NCBI RefSeq assembly: GCF_008065115.1 | Contig: NZ_CP042913.1 | Location: forward strand, 3,569,658 to 3,633,657 | Reading direction: 5' to 3' | Source of the DNA: Bythopirellula goksoeyrii | GTDB taxonomy: Bacteria; Planctomycetota; Planctomycetia; Pirellulales; Lacipirellulaceae | Length of the DNA: 64,000 nt | In this document: positions 24,961 to 34,564 of the stretch, in pieces | Numbering within the stretch: position 1 is the stretch's first letter | Layout: each line of letters opens with the position of its first letter | Notes under the pieces: generated by a model | What the model saw: the letters and a program-made list of their open reading frames with translations, nothing else | Databases searched by the model: none | What the model was told of the DNA's origin: nothing | Made by a program: the position numbers and the translations under genes

Positions 24961-27816
24961 ATGTCCTCTCGCTCGCGTCAGTCATCATTACCCGGGATGG
25001 AATTGTCTGTTGATACAACCGGAGCTGAAGCGTCCAAGGAAGCCGATCCAAAGGGATCCCAGCAGGTCGATACCCTCTCAGACTGGAGTATCTGCGGAAT
25101 TGACGCCCACTCGCTCATCTTCCAGGTCTTCCATGCGATTCCTGAGATGACTAGCCCTCATGGGGAACCTGTTGCGGCAGTCTACGGATTCATACGCGAT
25201 GTGTTGCAACTGCTGGAGACTCGCCGGCCAGATGCGATCTTCTGTGCATTCGATCTGCCGGGACCGACTTATCGGCACAAGTTGTATTCGGATTACAAAG
25301 CCGACCGAGGTGAAATGCCTGCCGATCTCATCCCGCAGATTCCCAAGATAATCGAAGTACTCGAAGCGTTGGGAATACCGGTTGTAAGTAGTCCTGGGTT
25401 CGAGGCGGACGATGTTTTGGCGACTCTTGCCCGGCGATGCAATGAGTTGGAAGCGGATTGCCTCATCGTGACCGGCGACAAGGACTGCCGCCAGTTGATC
25501 ACTGATCACGTGTCGCTCTTTAATATCCGGAAAGGGGAAATCTACGATGCCGAATCATTACTCGCCGATTGGGGAATCCTTCCCAGCCAGGTGGTAGATT
25601 TCCAGGCATTGGTAGGTGACAAGGTCGACAACGTGCCGGGTGTTCCGCTCATTGGCCCCAAAATCGCCAAGGAACTGCTGGCGGAGTACAAAACCCTCGA
25701 AAACGTTTTGGACCATGCCAGCGAGGTGGCCGGTGCCAGGCGACAGCAAAATCTCGCTAATCACCGCAGCGACGCGCTGATTTCCCAGGAATTGGCACGG
25801 TTGGAAAACCAGGTGCCAGTCGATTTTGATTGGAATGCTGCCCGATATCGTACTGTTGACTATGACCGACTAAATGACCTGTTTCGCCAGTTTGGGTTTC
25901 GCACGATGGGTCAAAGGGTGGCGGCACTGGATGGAGGCTCTGCCAACTCCCAAAAGCACGTAAATCCAACTGATTCCGAATACCACCTGGTTGAAACACT
26001 TGAGAAACTCGACACCCTTGTTAAGCAACTAAGTGGCGAGTCGCATATCTCAGTGGATACTGAAACCACGGATGTGAATCCTCGAAGCGCTCAAATCGTT
26101 GGCTACGCCTTCGCCTGCAAACCTGAGGAAGGATACTACGTTCCGGTGAGGGCTCCAGCTGGCCAACCAGCCCTTGACCCTGGGCTTGTTGCCGACAAGT
26201 TGCGGCCGATCCTGGAAGATCCAGCGATTGCCAAGATCGGGCAGAACCTCAAGTACGACTATGTTGTACTCCGACAAGTTGACATCCAGCTAGCCGGCAT
26301 CGCTTTTGACACGATGATCGCCAGCTTCCTCCTAGACTCGGGAGAGCGGAGCCATGGGCTTGATGGCTTGGCACTTCGGCACCTCGGGCACGAGACAATC
26401 AAGATCGATTCGCTGATCGGCAAAGGGAAAAACCAAAAGCGGATGGACGAAATACCCGTGGATGCAGTGGCTCCCTACGCCGCTGAAGATGCTGAAATCC
26501 CGCTCCGACTGAAACCCCTTTTGGAAGAAGGATTGGCTAGCCAAGGATTGGAGGAATTGAACGATTCAGTGGAGATACCACTCATTGCAATTCTAGGTGA
26601 TATGGAATACGAGGGGATATCGGTTGATACGGATCGCTTGGCTGAATTGAGCAAAGACTACCGTTCACGACTCGACAAGCTGACCATCGAAATCGAAGAA
26701 ATGGCGGGGCACCCCATCAACATTGCCTCACCGAAGCAATTGTCCGAGTTGCTGTTTCAAGAGTTGAGACTTCCAATCATCAAGAAAACAAAGACCGGAG
26801 CTAGTACCGATGCAGGTGTGCTCGAGGAGCTAGCTCCATTGCATCCATTGCCGGCGAAGATTGTTGAGCACCGTCAGTATGCCAAGCTGCTCAACACCTA
26901 CATTGACGCCCTGCCAACAATGGTTCATCCCGATACCGGTCGCGTCCATGCTTCATTCAGCCAGACAGTCGCCTCCACGGGGCGGCTCAGTTCCAGCAAC
27001 CCGAATCTGCAAAACATCCCCATTCGAACGGCAGCGGGAAGGGAAATTCGTTCCGCGTTCCGTGCCGGCCCGGCTGGCTGGAAACTACTGGCTGCCGACT
27101 ATTCTCAAGTTGAATTGCGGGTACTGGCTCATTTCTCTGAAGATGAGACGCTCTGCGCCGCCTTCGCCAACAACGAGGACATACATACTCTGGTGGCTAG
27201 TCAGGTAGAGGATGTGGCGCTCGAGGCAGTGACCGCGGATATGCGGCGACGTGCCAAGGCTGTGAATTTTGGCATTATCTACGGGCAAAGTCCCTTCGGA
27301 TTGGCTAAATCGCTGGGGATCTCCCAAGACGAAGCTGCCGAGTTTATCGAAACGTATTTCGCCCGCTATCCGGGTGTACTGCGTTTCATGATGCACACGC
27401 TCAGTTTGTGTCGGGAGCAAGGATATGTTTCGACCTTGCTTGGCCGGCGGCGGTCAATTCAAGGAGTGCGGCCTGTCCCGAAGGGGCTACGCGAAGAAAA
27501 ATCGGGGGCACTGCGTCAACTGAACCTTGCCGAACGCACCGCGGTCAATACGGTGATTCAAGGCTCCGCTGCGGATTTGATCAAGCTGGCAATGATCGGG
27601 GTTGAGCGCAGCCTGCGCAAATCGAGGCTCACTGCCACGATGCTCTTGCAAATCCATGACGAACTGTTGTTTGAAGTGCCGCCCACTGAGGTGGATGACT
27701 TGGCACGGCTAGTAGTGGCTGAGATGAGTGGCGTTATGCCACTGAGAGTGCCACTGCAAGTTGATGTCAAGTTCGGCGACAACTGGGCTGAGTGCGAATC
27801 GTGGGAGGAAGGCTAG
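24961..27816 (+). CDS. polA: DNA polymerase I
   Basis: 951 residues with all three domains. The 5'-nuclease (about residues 45-330) has GIDAHSLIFQVFHA, YKADRGEMP, GFEADDVLAT and TGDKDCRQL. The 3'-5' exonuclease (about 340-540) is intact: SVDTETTDVNP, KIGQNLKYD and YAAEDAEIPL. The polymerase has motif A (AADYSQVELRVLAHFSED), motif B (RRRAKAVNFGIIYGQSPFG) and motif C (LLQIHDELLFEVP). A 40-residue polar N-terminal extension precedes the nuclease, longer than usual. It is involved in Okazaki fragment processing and repair synthesis. coaE follows after 41 bp and is probably cotranscribed. Confidence 0.97.
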   Translation: MSSRSRQSSLPGMELSVDTTGAEASKEADPKGSQQVDTLSDWSICGIDAHSLIFQVFHAIPEMTSPHGEPVAAVYGFIRDVLQLLETRRPDAIFCAFDLPGPTYRHKLYSDYKADRGEMPADLIPQIPKIIEVLEALGIPVVSSPGFEADDVLATLARRCNELEADCLIVTGDKDCRQLITDHVSLFNIRKGEIYDAESLLADWGILPSQVVDFQALVGDKVDNVPGVPLIGPKIAKELLAEYKTLENVLDHASEVAGARRQQNLANHRSDALISQELARLENQVPVDFDWNAARYRTVDYDRLNDLFRQFGFRTMGQRVAALDGGSANSQKHVNPTDSEYHLVETLEKLDTLVKQLSGESHISVDTETTDVNPRSAQIVGYAFACKPEEGYYVPVRAPAGQPALDPGLVADKLRPILEDPAIAKIGQNLKYDYVVLRQVDIQLAGIAFDTMIASFLLDSGERSHGLDGLALRHLGHETIKIDSLIGKGKNQKRMDEIPVDAVAPYAAEDAEIPLRLKPLLEEGLASQGLEELNDSVEIPLIAILGDMEYEGISVDTDRLAELSKDYRSRLDKLTIEIEEMAGHPINIASPKQLSELLFQELRLPIIKKTKTGASTDAGVLEELAPLHPLPAKIVEHRQYAKLLNTYIDALPTMVHPDTGRVHASFSQTVASTGRLSSSNPNLQNIPIRTAAGREIRSAFRAGPAGWKLLAADYSQVELRVLAHFSEDETLCAAFANNEDIHTLVASQVEDVALEAVTADMRRRAKAVNFGIIYGQSPFGLAKSLGISQDEAAEFIETYFARYPGVLRFMMHTLSLCREQGYVSTLLGRRRSIQGVRPVPKGLREEKSGALRQLNLAERTAVNTVIQGSAADLIKLAMIGVERSLRKSRLTATMLLQIHDELLFEVPPTEVDDLARLVVAEMSGVMPLRVPLQVDVKFGDNWAECESWEEG

Positions 27817-27857
27817 TTTATCGGATGGAAGTTGACAGTCTGGCAGAATAAAACTTT

Positions 27858-28457
27858 ATGCATGTAATCGGCCTAATCGGTGGGATCGCCAGCGGCAAGT
27901 CGGCTGTTGCCAAGGAGTTGGCTTCACTCGGAGCCGTCGTACTTGATGCTGACGCTACAGCCCACGAGGTCCTCGATCGACCAAGAGTCCAAAAGGCCCT
28001 TGTGAACCGCTGGGGGAAAGAAATCCTCGATGCAGACAGCAGGATTGACCGCTCCGCAGTGGCAGATCGAGTCTTCTCAAAGACAAACGAGGGCCGCGAG
28101 GACCTTGACTTCCTCGAGGATCAACTTCATCCAGTAATCCGTGAAGAGTTCGAGGCTGAAATTTCTCGATTGGCGCAAACCTCGACGCCAGCAGTAGTTA
28201 TAGACGCTCCTTTGTTGCTCGAAGCGGGTTGGAGGGAGCTTTGCAATGTGCTGCTGTTTGTTGATAGTCCGCTTGCGGAGAGGCGGTCCAGAGCCGAAAA
28301 CCTGCGTAATTGGAGTGCGCAAGAATTTGCGGCGAGGGAAGCCGCACAATTGCCGATAGAAGAAAAGCGGCGCCACGCCACCCATGTGATCGCCAATGAC
28401 GGCTCACTGGAGAGTCTTATTACACGAGTACACCAGTTCTGGCAGACCGTGTCGTAG
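27858..28457 (+). CDS. coaE: dephospho-CoA kinase
   Basis: 199 residues, normal length. The P-loop is GLIGGIASGKSAVAKEL; LDADATAHEVL carries the substrate-site Asp, and VIDAPLLLEAGW and VDSPLAERRSRAENL are the other family blocks. It catalyses the last step of coenzyme A synthesis, phosphorylating the 3'-hydroxyl of dephospho-CoA. It follows polA, an arrangement seen in other bacteria. Confidence 0.93.
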   Translation: MHVIGLIGGIASGKSAVAKELASLGAVVLDADATAHEVLDRPRVQKALVNRWGKEILDADSRIDRSAVADRVFSKTNEGREDLDFLEDQLHPVIREEFEAEISRLAQTSTPAVVIDAPLLLEAGWRELCNVLLFVDSPLAERRSRAENLRNWSAQEFAAREAAQLPIEEKRRHATHVIANDGSLESLITRVHQFWQTVS

Positions 28458-28745
28458 ATGTAACTCTCTGAGAGGTCTTAACTAAGAATTAATATCGAGC
28501 ACGCCTTCCCCTGGCATCGATTCTGTGTATATTAAAACCACTGGCCCTGAGATTTCCTCACAGCCAGCCCGCCCGACGCATTTCCCGCGTCATTAAAAAT
28601 TCCAATTTCGCTTTCCGTTTTTATTGTTTTTCTGTAATAATGAGGTTGGCTCCTTGAGAGCTTCTCCTCGTTATGCTCCGTTAGAATTCCCCCCGCCGGC
28701 GCTGTTCGCGCGCCACACTCTCTCACTTTTCAGGAGATTTTTACT

Positions 28746-30227
28746 ATGTCTGAATCATCCAACTACGGCACAAGGTCTGGACGAAGTTCGTCCTACAATC
28801 GCCGACGCCGACCCTACGACAACAGTAGTGACAGCCACATCGATGGCGACGCTTTGGCGCAACTAGAGCGAGAAGAGCCACTCTCGATCGCTGAAGAACT
28901 GGACAAGGCAGCCGAGCGTGTTCGCCGTGTCGGCAAATCCATCGAGCGAACCGACACGCCCGACCCCAATATGCACATCGCTGCCTTGCAAAAGATGCAG
29001 ATGCCGGAGTTGATTGAGGTTGCCGAGGCCGAAGGGGTTGAAGAAGCAGCCGGTCTGAAAAAGCAAGACCTGATTTTCCGCATCCTCAAACAGCGGGTAA
29101 AACTCGACGGGATGATGTCCGGAGAAGGAACGCTAGAAATCCTTCCTGATGGATTCGGTTTCTTACGTAGCCCTGACTACCACTATCTCTCCTGCCCAGA
29201 CGACATCTATGTATCGCCGAGTCAGATTCGCCGGTTTGGTTTGCATACGGGTGCAACCGTGGCGGGGACTATTCGTCCTCCCAAGGAGAACGAACGATAT
29301 TTTGCTTTATTGAGAATTGAGTCCGTCAACGGTGCCGATCCTAATCTGCTCTCTCGCAAGGTGTATTTTGACAATCTGACCCCCGAGCATCCCGACTCAC
29401 GGATCGTTATGGAGTCGACTCCCGACGAAATCGCGATGCGGGTGGTCGATATGATCGTGCCAATCGGCTTCGGCCAACGCGGATTGATCGTCAGCCCCCC
29501 ACGGGCTGGTAAAACTATACTCATGCAGAAAATGGCCAAGAGTGTATTGGTCAATTATCCCGACGCCTATGTTGTGATGCTGCTCATCGATGAGCGGCCT
29601 GAAGAAGTTACTGACATGGAACGTGAGGTGAAGGGCCCCAACTGCGAAGTGATTAGCTCCACGTTTGACGAACCGGCGGCTCGGCACATTCAGGTGGCCG
29701 AGATGGTCATCGAAAAGGCCAAGCGAATGGTGGAATACGGCCGCGACGTGGTTGTCTTCCTCGATTCGATCACCCGCTTGGCACGGGCTTGGAACTCGGA
29801 GTGTCCAAGTTCCGGCAAGATTCTTTCAGGAGGTATCGACGCCAACGCGATGCAGCGTCCAAAACGGTTCTTTGGCTCGGCCCGTAAAGTGCAAGAGGGT
29901 GGGTCGCTGACGATCATTGCCACGGCACTTGTTGATACTGGCAGTCGCATGGACGAAGTCATCTTTGAGGAGTTCAAAGGGACTGGCAACCAGGAAATCG
30001 TGCTCGATCGCCAATTGGTCGACAAACGGATCTGGCCCGCCATCGACATCAATCGCAGCGGTACCCGTCGCGAAGAAATGCTCATGGATCCCGAAGAACA
30101 TCGTCGCGTGTGCATGTTGCGGCGCGTGCTGAACGAAATGAGCCCCACCGATGCCATGGACCTGCTGACGACACGCCTTCGCAAAACCAAGTCGAATGCC
30201 GAGTTCTTGATGAGTATCAAGGAGTAG
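28746..30227 (+). CDS. rho: transcription termination factor Rho
   Basis: 493 residues. An N-terminal Ser/Arg/Asn-rich disordered stretch (1-50) and a charged helical segment precede the Rho N-terminal domain ([18 protein letters not shown]). The cold-shock-like RNA-binding fold contains [19 protein letters not shown] and the ATPase domain has Walker [44 protein letters not shown] and [19 protein letters not shown]. Rho unwinds RNA and ends transcription as a hexamer. The start is set by AGGAG eight bases upstream. A 288-bp leader separates it from coaE; Rho leaders often carry autoregulatory sites, but I see no decisive signal. Confidence 0.97.
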   Translation: MSESSNYGTRSGRSSSYNRRRRPYDNSSDSHIDGDALAQLEREEPLSIAEELDKAAERVRRVGKSIERTDTPDPNMHIAALQKMQMPELIEVAEAEGVEEAAGLKKQDLIFRILKQRVKLDGMMSGEGTLEILPDGFGFLRSPDYHYLSCPDDIYVSPSQIRRFGLHTGATVAGTIRPPKENERYFALLRIESVNGADPNLLSRKVYFDNLTPEHPDSRIVMESTPDEIAMRVVDMIVPIGFGQRGLIVSPPRAGKTILMQKMAKSVLVNYPDAYVVMLLIDERPEEVTDMEREVKGPNCEVISSTFDEPAARHIQVAEMVIEKAKRMVEYGRDVVVFLDSITRLARAWNSECPSSGKILSGGIDANAMQRPKRFFGSARKVQEGGSLTIIATALVDTGSRMDEVIFEEFKGTGNQEIVLDRQLVDKRIWPAIDINRSGTRREEMLMDPEEHRRVCMLRRVLNEMSPTDAMDLLTTRLRKTKSNAEFLMSIKE

Positions 30228-30258
30228 GACGTCCTCGCCTATCGGTGCAATTTCACCC

Positions 30259-30720
30259 ATGGAAAAACCTCCATTAGACGGTTCAGAGCGTTTTGCAATT
30301 GTCGTGGCTGAGTGGAATCGCTCGATCACGGCAAAACTGCTCGAAGGTGCGCTGAGTACCCTCTCAGCCGCAGGGGTGGCTGATGCCCAGATCGATGTTG
30401 CGTGGGTACCCGGGGCTTGGGAGATCCCGCTGGTCGCACAGCGGTTCGCCCAATGCCAGAAATACGCGTCGGTGATTAGCCTGGGTGCGGTCATTCGAGG
30501 CGAGACGTCGCACGATCAGCACATCAATCGTGCGGTGAGTCTTTCCCTGCAGCAGATTGCCTTGGCGTGTGATCTGCCGATGATTTTTGGGCTTCTGACC
30601 TGCGAAACGATGGAGCAGGCAATCCATCGTTCTGGGGGCAACGTGGGCAATAAAGGAGCCGAGTGTGCCGAGGCTGCCTTGCGGATGGTCGCATTGCTCA
30701 AGAACTCCCCACCGAAGTAG
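30259..30720 (+). CDS. ribH: 6,7-dimethyl-8-ribityllumazine synthase
   Basis: 153 residues, full length. Family blocks are IVVAEWNRSITAKLLEGA, VAWVPGAWEIPLVAQR, VISLGAVIRGETSHDQHIN (catalytic His in the SHDQH loop) and FGLLTCETMEQAIHRSGG (usually TxNTxEQA; here TCETMEQA, conserved in role). It is the penultimate enzyme of riboflavin synthesis. It precedes nusB, a pairing common in bacteria. Confidence 0.93.
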   Translation: MEKPPLDGSERFAIVVAEWNRSITAKLLEGALSTLSAAGVADAQIDVAWVPGAWEIPLVAQRFAQCQKYASVISLGAVIRGETSHDQHINRAVSLSLQQIALACDLPMIFGLLTCETMEQAIHRSGGNVGNKGAECAEAALRMVALLKNSPPK

Positions 30721-30783
30721 AATGCCCCAGCGGCTGTTCGAAGAATAGTGACGCAATTTATTTAACCCCCCGAATGTCTTCCC

Positions 30784-31215
30784 ATGGCAAATCGTAGTCG
30801 AGCTCGCGAAGTTGCGCTGCAAGCGCTGTTTCAGGAAGATCTCAATCCGAGAGAATCTCGCGATCAGGTTATGCCTCTGCTGGAAAACCGTTTGAAGGAA
30901 CCGGAGCTACGCGAATTTGCTATCTCGCTCGTACTCGGGGTTTTGCGAAATCGAGAAGAACTGGATGCGTTGATTGCCGCTAAAGCAGACAATTGGAGTG
31001 TCTCGCGGATGGCCGCGACGGATCGCAATGTGATTCGCTTGGGTGCCTTTGAAATTCGCTACACGGACACTCCGCCTAGGGTAGCCATCGACGAAGCGGT
31101 CGAACTGGCGAAACGCTTTGGGTCTGCTAACTCTTCTCAGTTTGTGAACGGAATTCTTGACAAGTTGATCGAAAGGAAAGAGAGCGAAAGTGACGAATTA
31201 CCCAAGCACGAATGA
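30784..31215 (+). CDS. nusB: transcription antitermination factor NusB
   Basis: 143 residues. It opens with ANRSRAREVALQALFQEDL, the arginine-rich helix that binds boxA RNA. The C-terminal motifs DRNVIRLGAFEIRYTDTPPRVAIDEAVELAKRFG and FVNGILDKL (each cited in part) are standard. NusB with S10 assists rRNA antitermination. It follows ribH by 63 bp. Confidence 0.94.
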   Translation: MANRSRAREVALQALFQEDLNPRESRDQVMPLLENRLKEPELREFAISLVLGVLRNREELDALIAAKADNWSVSRMAATDRNVIRLGAFEIRYTDTPPRVAIDEAVELAKRFGSANSSQFVNGILDKLIERKESESDELPKHE

Positions 31216-31302
31216 ATGACAAAGTCCGAATAACGATTGCCCTATAGCATTTCGTCCTTCAGGCTTCGACATTCTCTCGTCATTCCGTCATTCGTCATTC
31301 GT
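31207..31302. repeat. imperfect inverted repeat with CGTCATTC units
   Basis: The left arm (31207-31236, ACGAATGAATGAC through GAATAACGA) overlaps the nusB stop and is a rough inverse of the right arm (31278-31302), where CGTCATTC repeats three times. It is spacer-type filler, possibly a transcript hairpin between nusB and ftsY. Confidence 0.45.
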
Positions 31303-31312
31303 ACTTAAACAC

Positions 31313-32254
31313 ATGGGAATTTTCGACAAGTTTCGTAGTGGTCTGAAAAAGACCGCCAATCTTCTGAAAACTGACGTTCGTGATCTTTTTAAGAGTGAAG
31401 GACGACTGATTGACGATCAGTTCCTTGATGAGATGCGGGCCATACTATTCAAAACCGACATGGGCTACGATTCCATCGAAAAGATCGTAGACGAAGTCGC
31501 CACGAAGATGCGTGGTCGAGTTGTGACACTTGAAGAAGTCGTTGCGACTTGGAAGGCGAAGCTTACCGAACTCATGGCTCAAGAAAATTCTCCGATTAAG
31601 TTTGCTGAATCGGGTCCAACGGTCATCATGGTCTGCGGTGTAAACGGGGCCGGCAAAACGACTTCGATTGCAAAACTAGCACATTTACTAAAATCGCAAG
31701 GCAAAACAATTGTACTCGGGGCAGGGGACACGTTTCGTGCCGCTGCAGTCGAACAATTAACAATTTGGTCTAAACGGCTTGGTGTAAACCTGGTCACTGG
31801 AGAGCAAGGTGCCCATCCCGCATCAGTCGCTTATCGGGCGGTCGAAGAATGTATCTCAACCGGGGCTGATGTTTGTATCGTCGATACAGCTGGCCGACTA
31901 CAGACTCAAAAAAACCTGATGGCTGAGCTTACCAAGATCCAGCAATCGATCCGCAAGCTGATCCCCGAGGCACCACATGAAGTGCTTCTGGTGCTCGATG
32001 CCACGACAGGTCAGAACGGAATCAGCCAAGCGAGCAACTTCACAGAGGCCGTGGATTGCACAGGTATAATCCTAGCGAAACTCGATGGTACTGCCAAAGG
32101 TGGTGTCGTTGTCGCTATCAAGCAGCAAGTGGGGCTCCCTGTCAAATATGTCGGTGTAGGTGAACAACCCGAGGACTGGGCACTCTTCAATCCTGTTGAT
32201 TTTGTCGACGCTCTGTTTGCCGAAATCGGTGCCACAAGTACGGCTTCAGCGTAG
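31313..32254 (+). CDS. ftsY: signal recognition particle receptor FtsY
   Basis: 313 residues: the NG core only, without the acidic A domain of E. coli. N domain: GIFDKFRSGLKKTANLL. GTPase motifs: GVNGAGKTTSIAKLA (G1), GDTFRAAAVEQL, VDTAGRLQTQKNLMAEL (G3), TKLD-equivalent AKLDGTAKGG (G4) and VGVGEQPEDWALFNP. FtsY docks SRP-ribosome complexes at the membrane for cotranslational insertion. Confidence 0.96.
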   Translation: MGIFDKFRSGLKKTANLLKTDVRDLFKSEGRLIDDQFLDEMRAILFKTDMGYDSIEKIVDEVATKMRGRVVTLEEVVATWKAKLTELMAQENSPIKFAESGPTVIMVCGVNGAGKTTSIAKLAHLLKSQGKTIVLGAGDTFRAAAVEQLTIWSKRLGVNLVTGEQGAHPASVAYRAVEECISTGADVCIVDTAGRLQTQKNLMAELTKIQQSIRKLIPEAPHEVLLVLDATTGQNGISQASNFTEAVDCTGIILAKLDGTAKGGVVVAIKQQVGLPVKYVGVGEQPEDWALFNPVDFVDALFAEIGATSTASA

Positions 32255-32282
32255 CGGTGCCTTTCAGCCGCCGGTTGCAAGG

Positions 32283-32355
32283 CGTCATTCCCGCGCAGGC
32301 GGGAATCTATTCGGCGGCATTTCAAGACTGGGTTCCCGCCTGCTCGGAAATGACG
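32283..32355. repeat. CGTCATTCCCGCGCAGGCGGG-type inverted repeat after ftsY
   Basis: Arms 32283-32307 and 32330-32355 are imperfect inverse copies (each begins CGTCATT on its own strand and contains GCAGGCGGGAA), with a 22-bp spacer. The arm sequence belongs to a palindromic repeat type widely dispersed in bacterial genomes. Here it follows the ftsY stop by 28 bp and would form a strong hairpin able to end or stabilise the transcript. Confidence 0.7.
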
Positions 32356-32506
32356 GTAGGAGCGGCCCTGCCCAAAAGCGCGACATCCTCTGATTAGCCT
32401 TCTTGCAGACTGATCGAATCACCCAAGATTTGATGATATTTTCTTGCGATGTAAACCCTTTTAATCAAAAAGGTTACGCTACACAACCAAGTTGATTTCC
32501 ATGTGC

Positions 32507-32522
32507 TGGCACAATGATTGCA
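32507..32522 (+). promoter_or_regulatory. sigma-54 (RpoN) promoter of amtB
   Basis: TGGCAC-N5-TTGCA with exactly ten bases between the invariant GG and GC, which matches the -24/-12 consensus almost perfectly. It lies 178 bp upstream of amtB and points toward it. Sigma-54 control by NtrC-type activators is standard for ammonium transport genes. I did not find a clear NtrC palindrome upstream. Confidence 0.85.
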
Positions 32523-32553
32523 TTAGCCCTGCCTCGGCGAGTGGCAAACTTCT

Positions 32554-32621
32554 CTGCAGGGTAGTCCTGCAGGTGTGCGAAGAGTTCTCGTCCGGGGTCT
32601 TTCCGTGAAGGCCCCCAGGAC
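32554..32621 (+). other. structured 5' leader of amtB
   Basis: Two stem-loops lie in the predicted transcript. The first is a perfect 7-bp stem CTGCAGG / CCTGCAG with loop GTAGT (32554-32572). The second (32590-32621) pairs GGGGTCTT with AAGGCCCC around a six-base loop, extended by GTCC/GGAC with a two-base bulge. Both are between the sigma-54 promoter and the amtB start and have no terminator T-run. The leader could be a regulatory RNA; I could not match it to a known riboswitch. Confidence 0.55.
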
Positions 32622-32699
32622 CCAAAAGGTGGAATTCTAGATAACTGTGCGGTCCTGCGGTGTAACTATCCTTCTGACAATGTAAAAAGGGCGAATGTT

Positions 32700-34103
32700 A
32701 TGTTTTCTCTCGTGATGACTCGCAGCTGGCAATCTTTGCTAGTTGCCCTGATGCTGTCGCTCAGCGCGACGGCCCTTCTTAATCAGCCGGCTTGGGCTCA
32801 GGAAGACGTAGCTGTGACCGACGAAGCGGTTGTAGTGGAAGAGTCTGGTGATTTGGGCGTTGGCTATGCTCTCGACAATGCGATGCTGTTCCTCGCCGCG
32901 GTGTTGGTTTTCTTCATGCAAGCGGGTTTTGCCATGGTGGAAGCCGGCTTCAACTCCTCGAAGAATGCCGTCAATATCCTGTTTAAAAACTCGATGGATA
33001 TTTGCGTCGGAGTGCTCTTATTCTACGCGATTGGTTTCGGCTTGATGTATCCAGGCAACTACGGAGTCGACGTCGAAGCTCACAAGTATTTTGCCTTTGG
33101 CGGTTTTGGGCTCGACGGCTACGAAGCTGCTGCCGATCGTACTTTCAGCCCTGAAGTTGACTGGTTTTTCCAAGCGGTATTCGCAGCTACCGCAGCGACA
33201 ATCGTTTCTGGGGCCGTTGCGGGACGTATGAAAGTTGGAGCTTACTTGATTTATAGTGCTGTGCTCACGGCATTTGTCTATCCAGTGAGTGGTTTCTGGA
33301 AATGGGGCGGCGGTTGGCTGGGCCAAATGGGCTTTGCCGACTTCGCAGGATCAGCAGTTGTACACGCCGTGGGTGGTTTTGCCGGTCTGGCAGGAGCCAT
33401 CATCCTTGGCCCTAGAATTGGTCGCTTTGTAAATGGCAAGTCAATTCCTATGCCTGGTCACAGCATGCCAATTGCTGCTTTGGGTGTCTTTATCCTGTGG
33501 TTCGGCTGGTATGGGTTTAATCCTGGTAGCCAGTTGGCCTTCCATTCCACTGGTGACATCGATGCCACGATGCACATTGCGATGACCACAACGCTTGCAG
33601 CCGGTGCTGGCGGAATTGTAGCCACTCTGCTGAGTTGGTTCATGTTTGGAAAGCCTGATCTTTCCATGGGCCTCAATGGCATCCTTGGTGGTTTGGTGGG
33701 AATTACGGCATGCTGCGATTGCATGTCAAACAATATGGCCATCGTTGTCGGTACGGTTTCCGCCGGTCTTGTGATTGCCGGAATACTTCTGCTCGATAAG
33801 CTGCAGATCGACGACCCGGTGGGTGCTTTCCCAGTCCATGGACTGTGTGGCCTCTGGGGTTGTATGGCCATTGGCATCTTACCTAACACTCTCACCGCTG
33901 GCCCTGAGCCATCGACGTCGTTCATGACCCAAGCGATCGGTACATTTTCGATTGCGGGGTGGGCCTTTGCAACGATGTTTGTTCTGTTCTCGATCCTCAA
34001 AGCAGCCGGAATCCTCCGAGTCTCTGAGGCGGAGGAGCAGCAAGGTCTCGATGTGAGTGAGCATGGAATGCAGGCCTACACCGGTACGCCTAGCTACTCA
34101 TGA
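32700..34103 (+). CDS. amtB: ammonium transporter AmtB
   Basis: 467 residues. A signal-like N-terminus (LLVALMLSLSATALL) and an acidic exported stretch precede eleven predicted helices. Conserved blocks are FFMQAGFAMVEAGFNSSKN, FAGSAVVHAVGGFAGLAGA (first pore His), WFGWYGFNPGSQLAF and the second pore His in AFPVHGLCGLWG. One oddity is ITACCDC where other Amt proteins have ITAPCA. It conducts ammonium; the C-terminal tail (LRVSEAEEQQGLDVSEHG) matches the PII-responsive tail of Amt proteins. The PII gene lies 460 bp downstream. Confidence 0.96.
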   Translation: MFSLVMTRSWQSLLVALMLSLSATALLNQPAWAQEDVAVTDEAVVVEESGDLGVGYALDNAMLFLAAVLVFFMQAGFAMVEAGFNSSKNAVNILFKNSMDICVGVLLFYAIGFGLMYPGNYGVDVEAHKYFAFGGFGLDGYEAAADRTFSPEVDWFFQAVFAATAATIVSGAVAGRMKVGAYLIYSAVLTAFVYPVSGFWKWGGGWLGQMGFADFAGSAVVHAVGGFAGLAGAIILGPRIGRFVNGKSIPMPGHSMPIAALGVFILWFGWYGFNPGSQLAFHSTGDIDATMHIAMTTTLAAGAGGIVATLLSWFMFGKPDLSMGLNGILGGLVGITACCDCMSNNMAIVVGTVSAGLVIAGILLLDKLQIDDPVGAFPVHGLCGLWGCMAIGILPNTLTAGPEPSTSFMTQAIGTFSIAGWAFATMFVLFSILKAAGILRVSEAEEQQGLDVSEHGMQAYTGTPSYS

Positions 34104-34564
34104 TCCTTTGAGAATAGTTAATAGTATCGCCGCCTGTGGAGCGCTGGACCCTCCCAAGTGTTCCACAGGTGGCGCGAGTATAGTTTGGAAAGACCTTTGC
34201 CTGGGTCGTTGATGATGTCCCAACTGGCTTGGTTGCACTTCGCCGCCTACAGTGCGACCAAGCCGGGACTTCATCGCCTGAGCAGTTTTTCAATGCGGCA
34301 AATATCGCGCGGATTCCTACACCTTAAATTAGGTTTCGAATCGTCTGACGTCACCTTCCAGCCTACTGAGGTAAAGTTGAGCCGATAGCAGGCTCATCAA
34401 ACCAGAAGGATGCCCCAATGGCTTGGGTGGGTTTTCCGCCTATTCCTGCCCAGGCCGGGGTGTCCCTGTTTGAAATGCGGATTGCGGATCGCGGGTTGCG
34501 GAATTAGGATAGTTGTCCACATTCTTCCTGATTCCGAACTCCACCTTCCCAATTCCGAATTCGA
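34104..34564. repeat. amtB-glnB spacer with two inverted repeats and simple-sequence tail
   Basis: 461 bp without a gene. Inverted repeat 1: 34129-34140 with 34162-34173 (CCTGTGGA/TCCACAGG core, 12 pairs including a G-U), a likely transcript end or processing hairpin after amtB. Inverted repeat 2: 34211-34239 with 34251-34275, about 25 bp per arm with a four-base insertion (GGCTTGGT / ACCAAGCC core). From about 34480 to 34564 the sequence is degenerate TTGCGGAT/ATTCCGAA simple repeats, a spacer type also seen elsewhere in this window. No sigma-54 site was found here. Confidence 0.6.

Noticed and set aside
28458-28745. Regulatory RNA in the rho leader
   Set aside because: Only weak GC hairpins are seen; no covarying or known motif could be supported.
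31278-31302. CGTCATTC tandem units as a CRISPR fragment
   Set aside because: Units are 7-8 bp, contiguous and without spacers; they pair with the nusB end as spacer filler.
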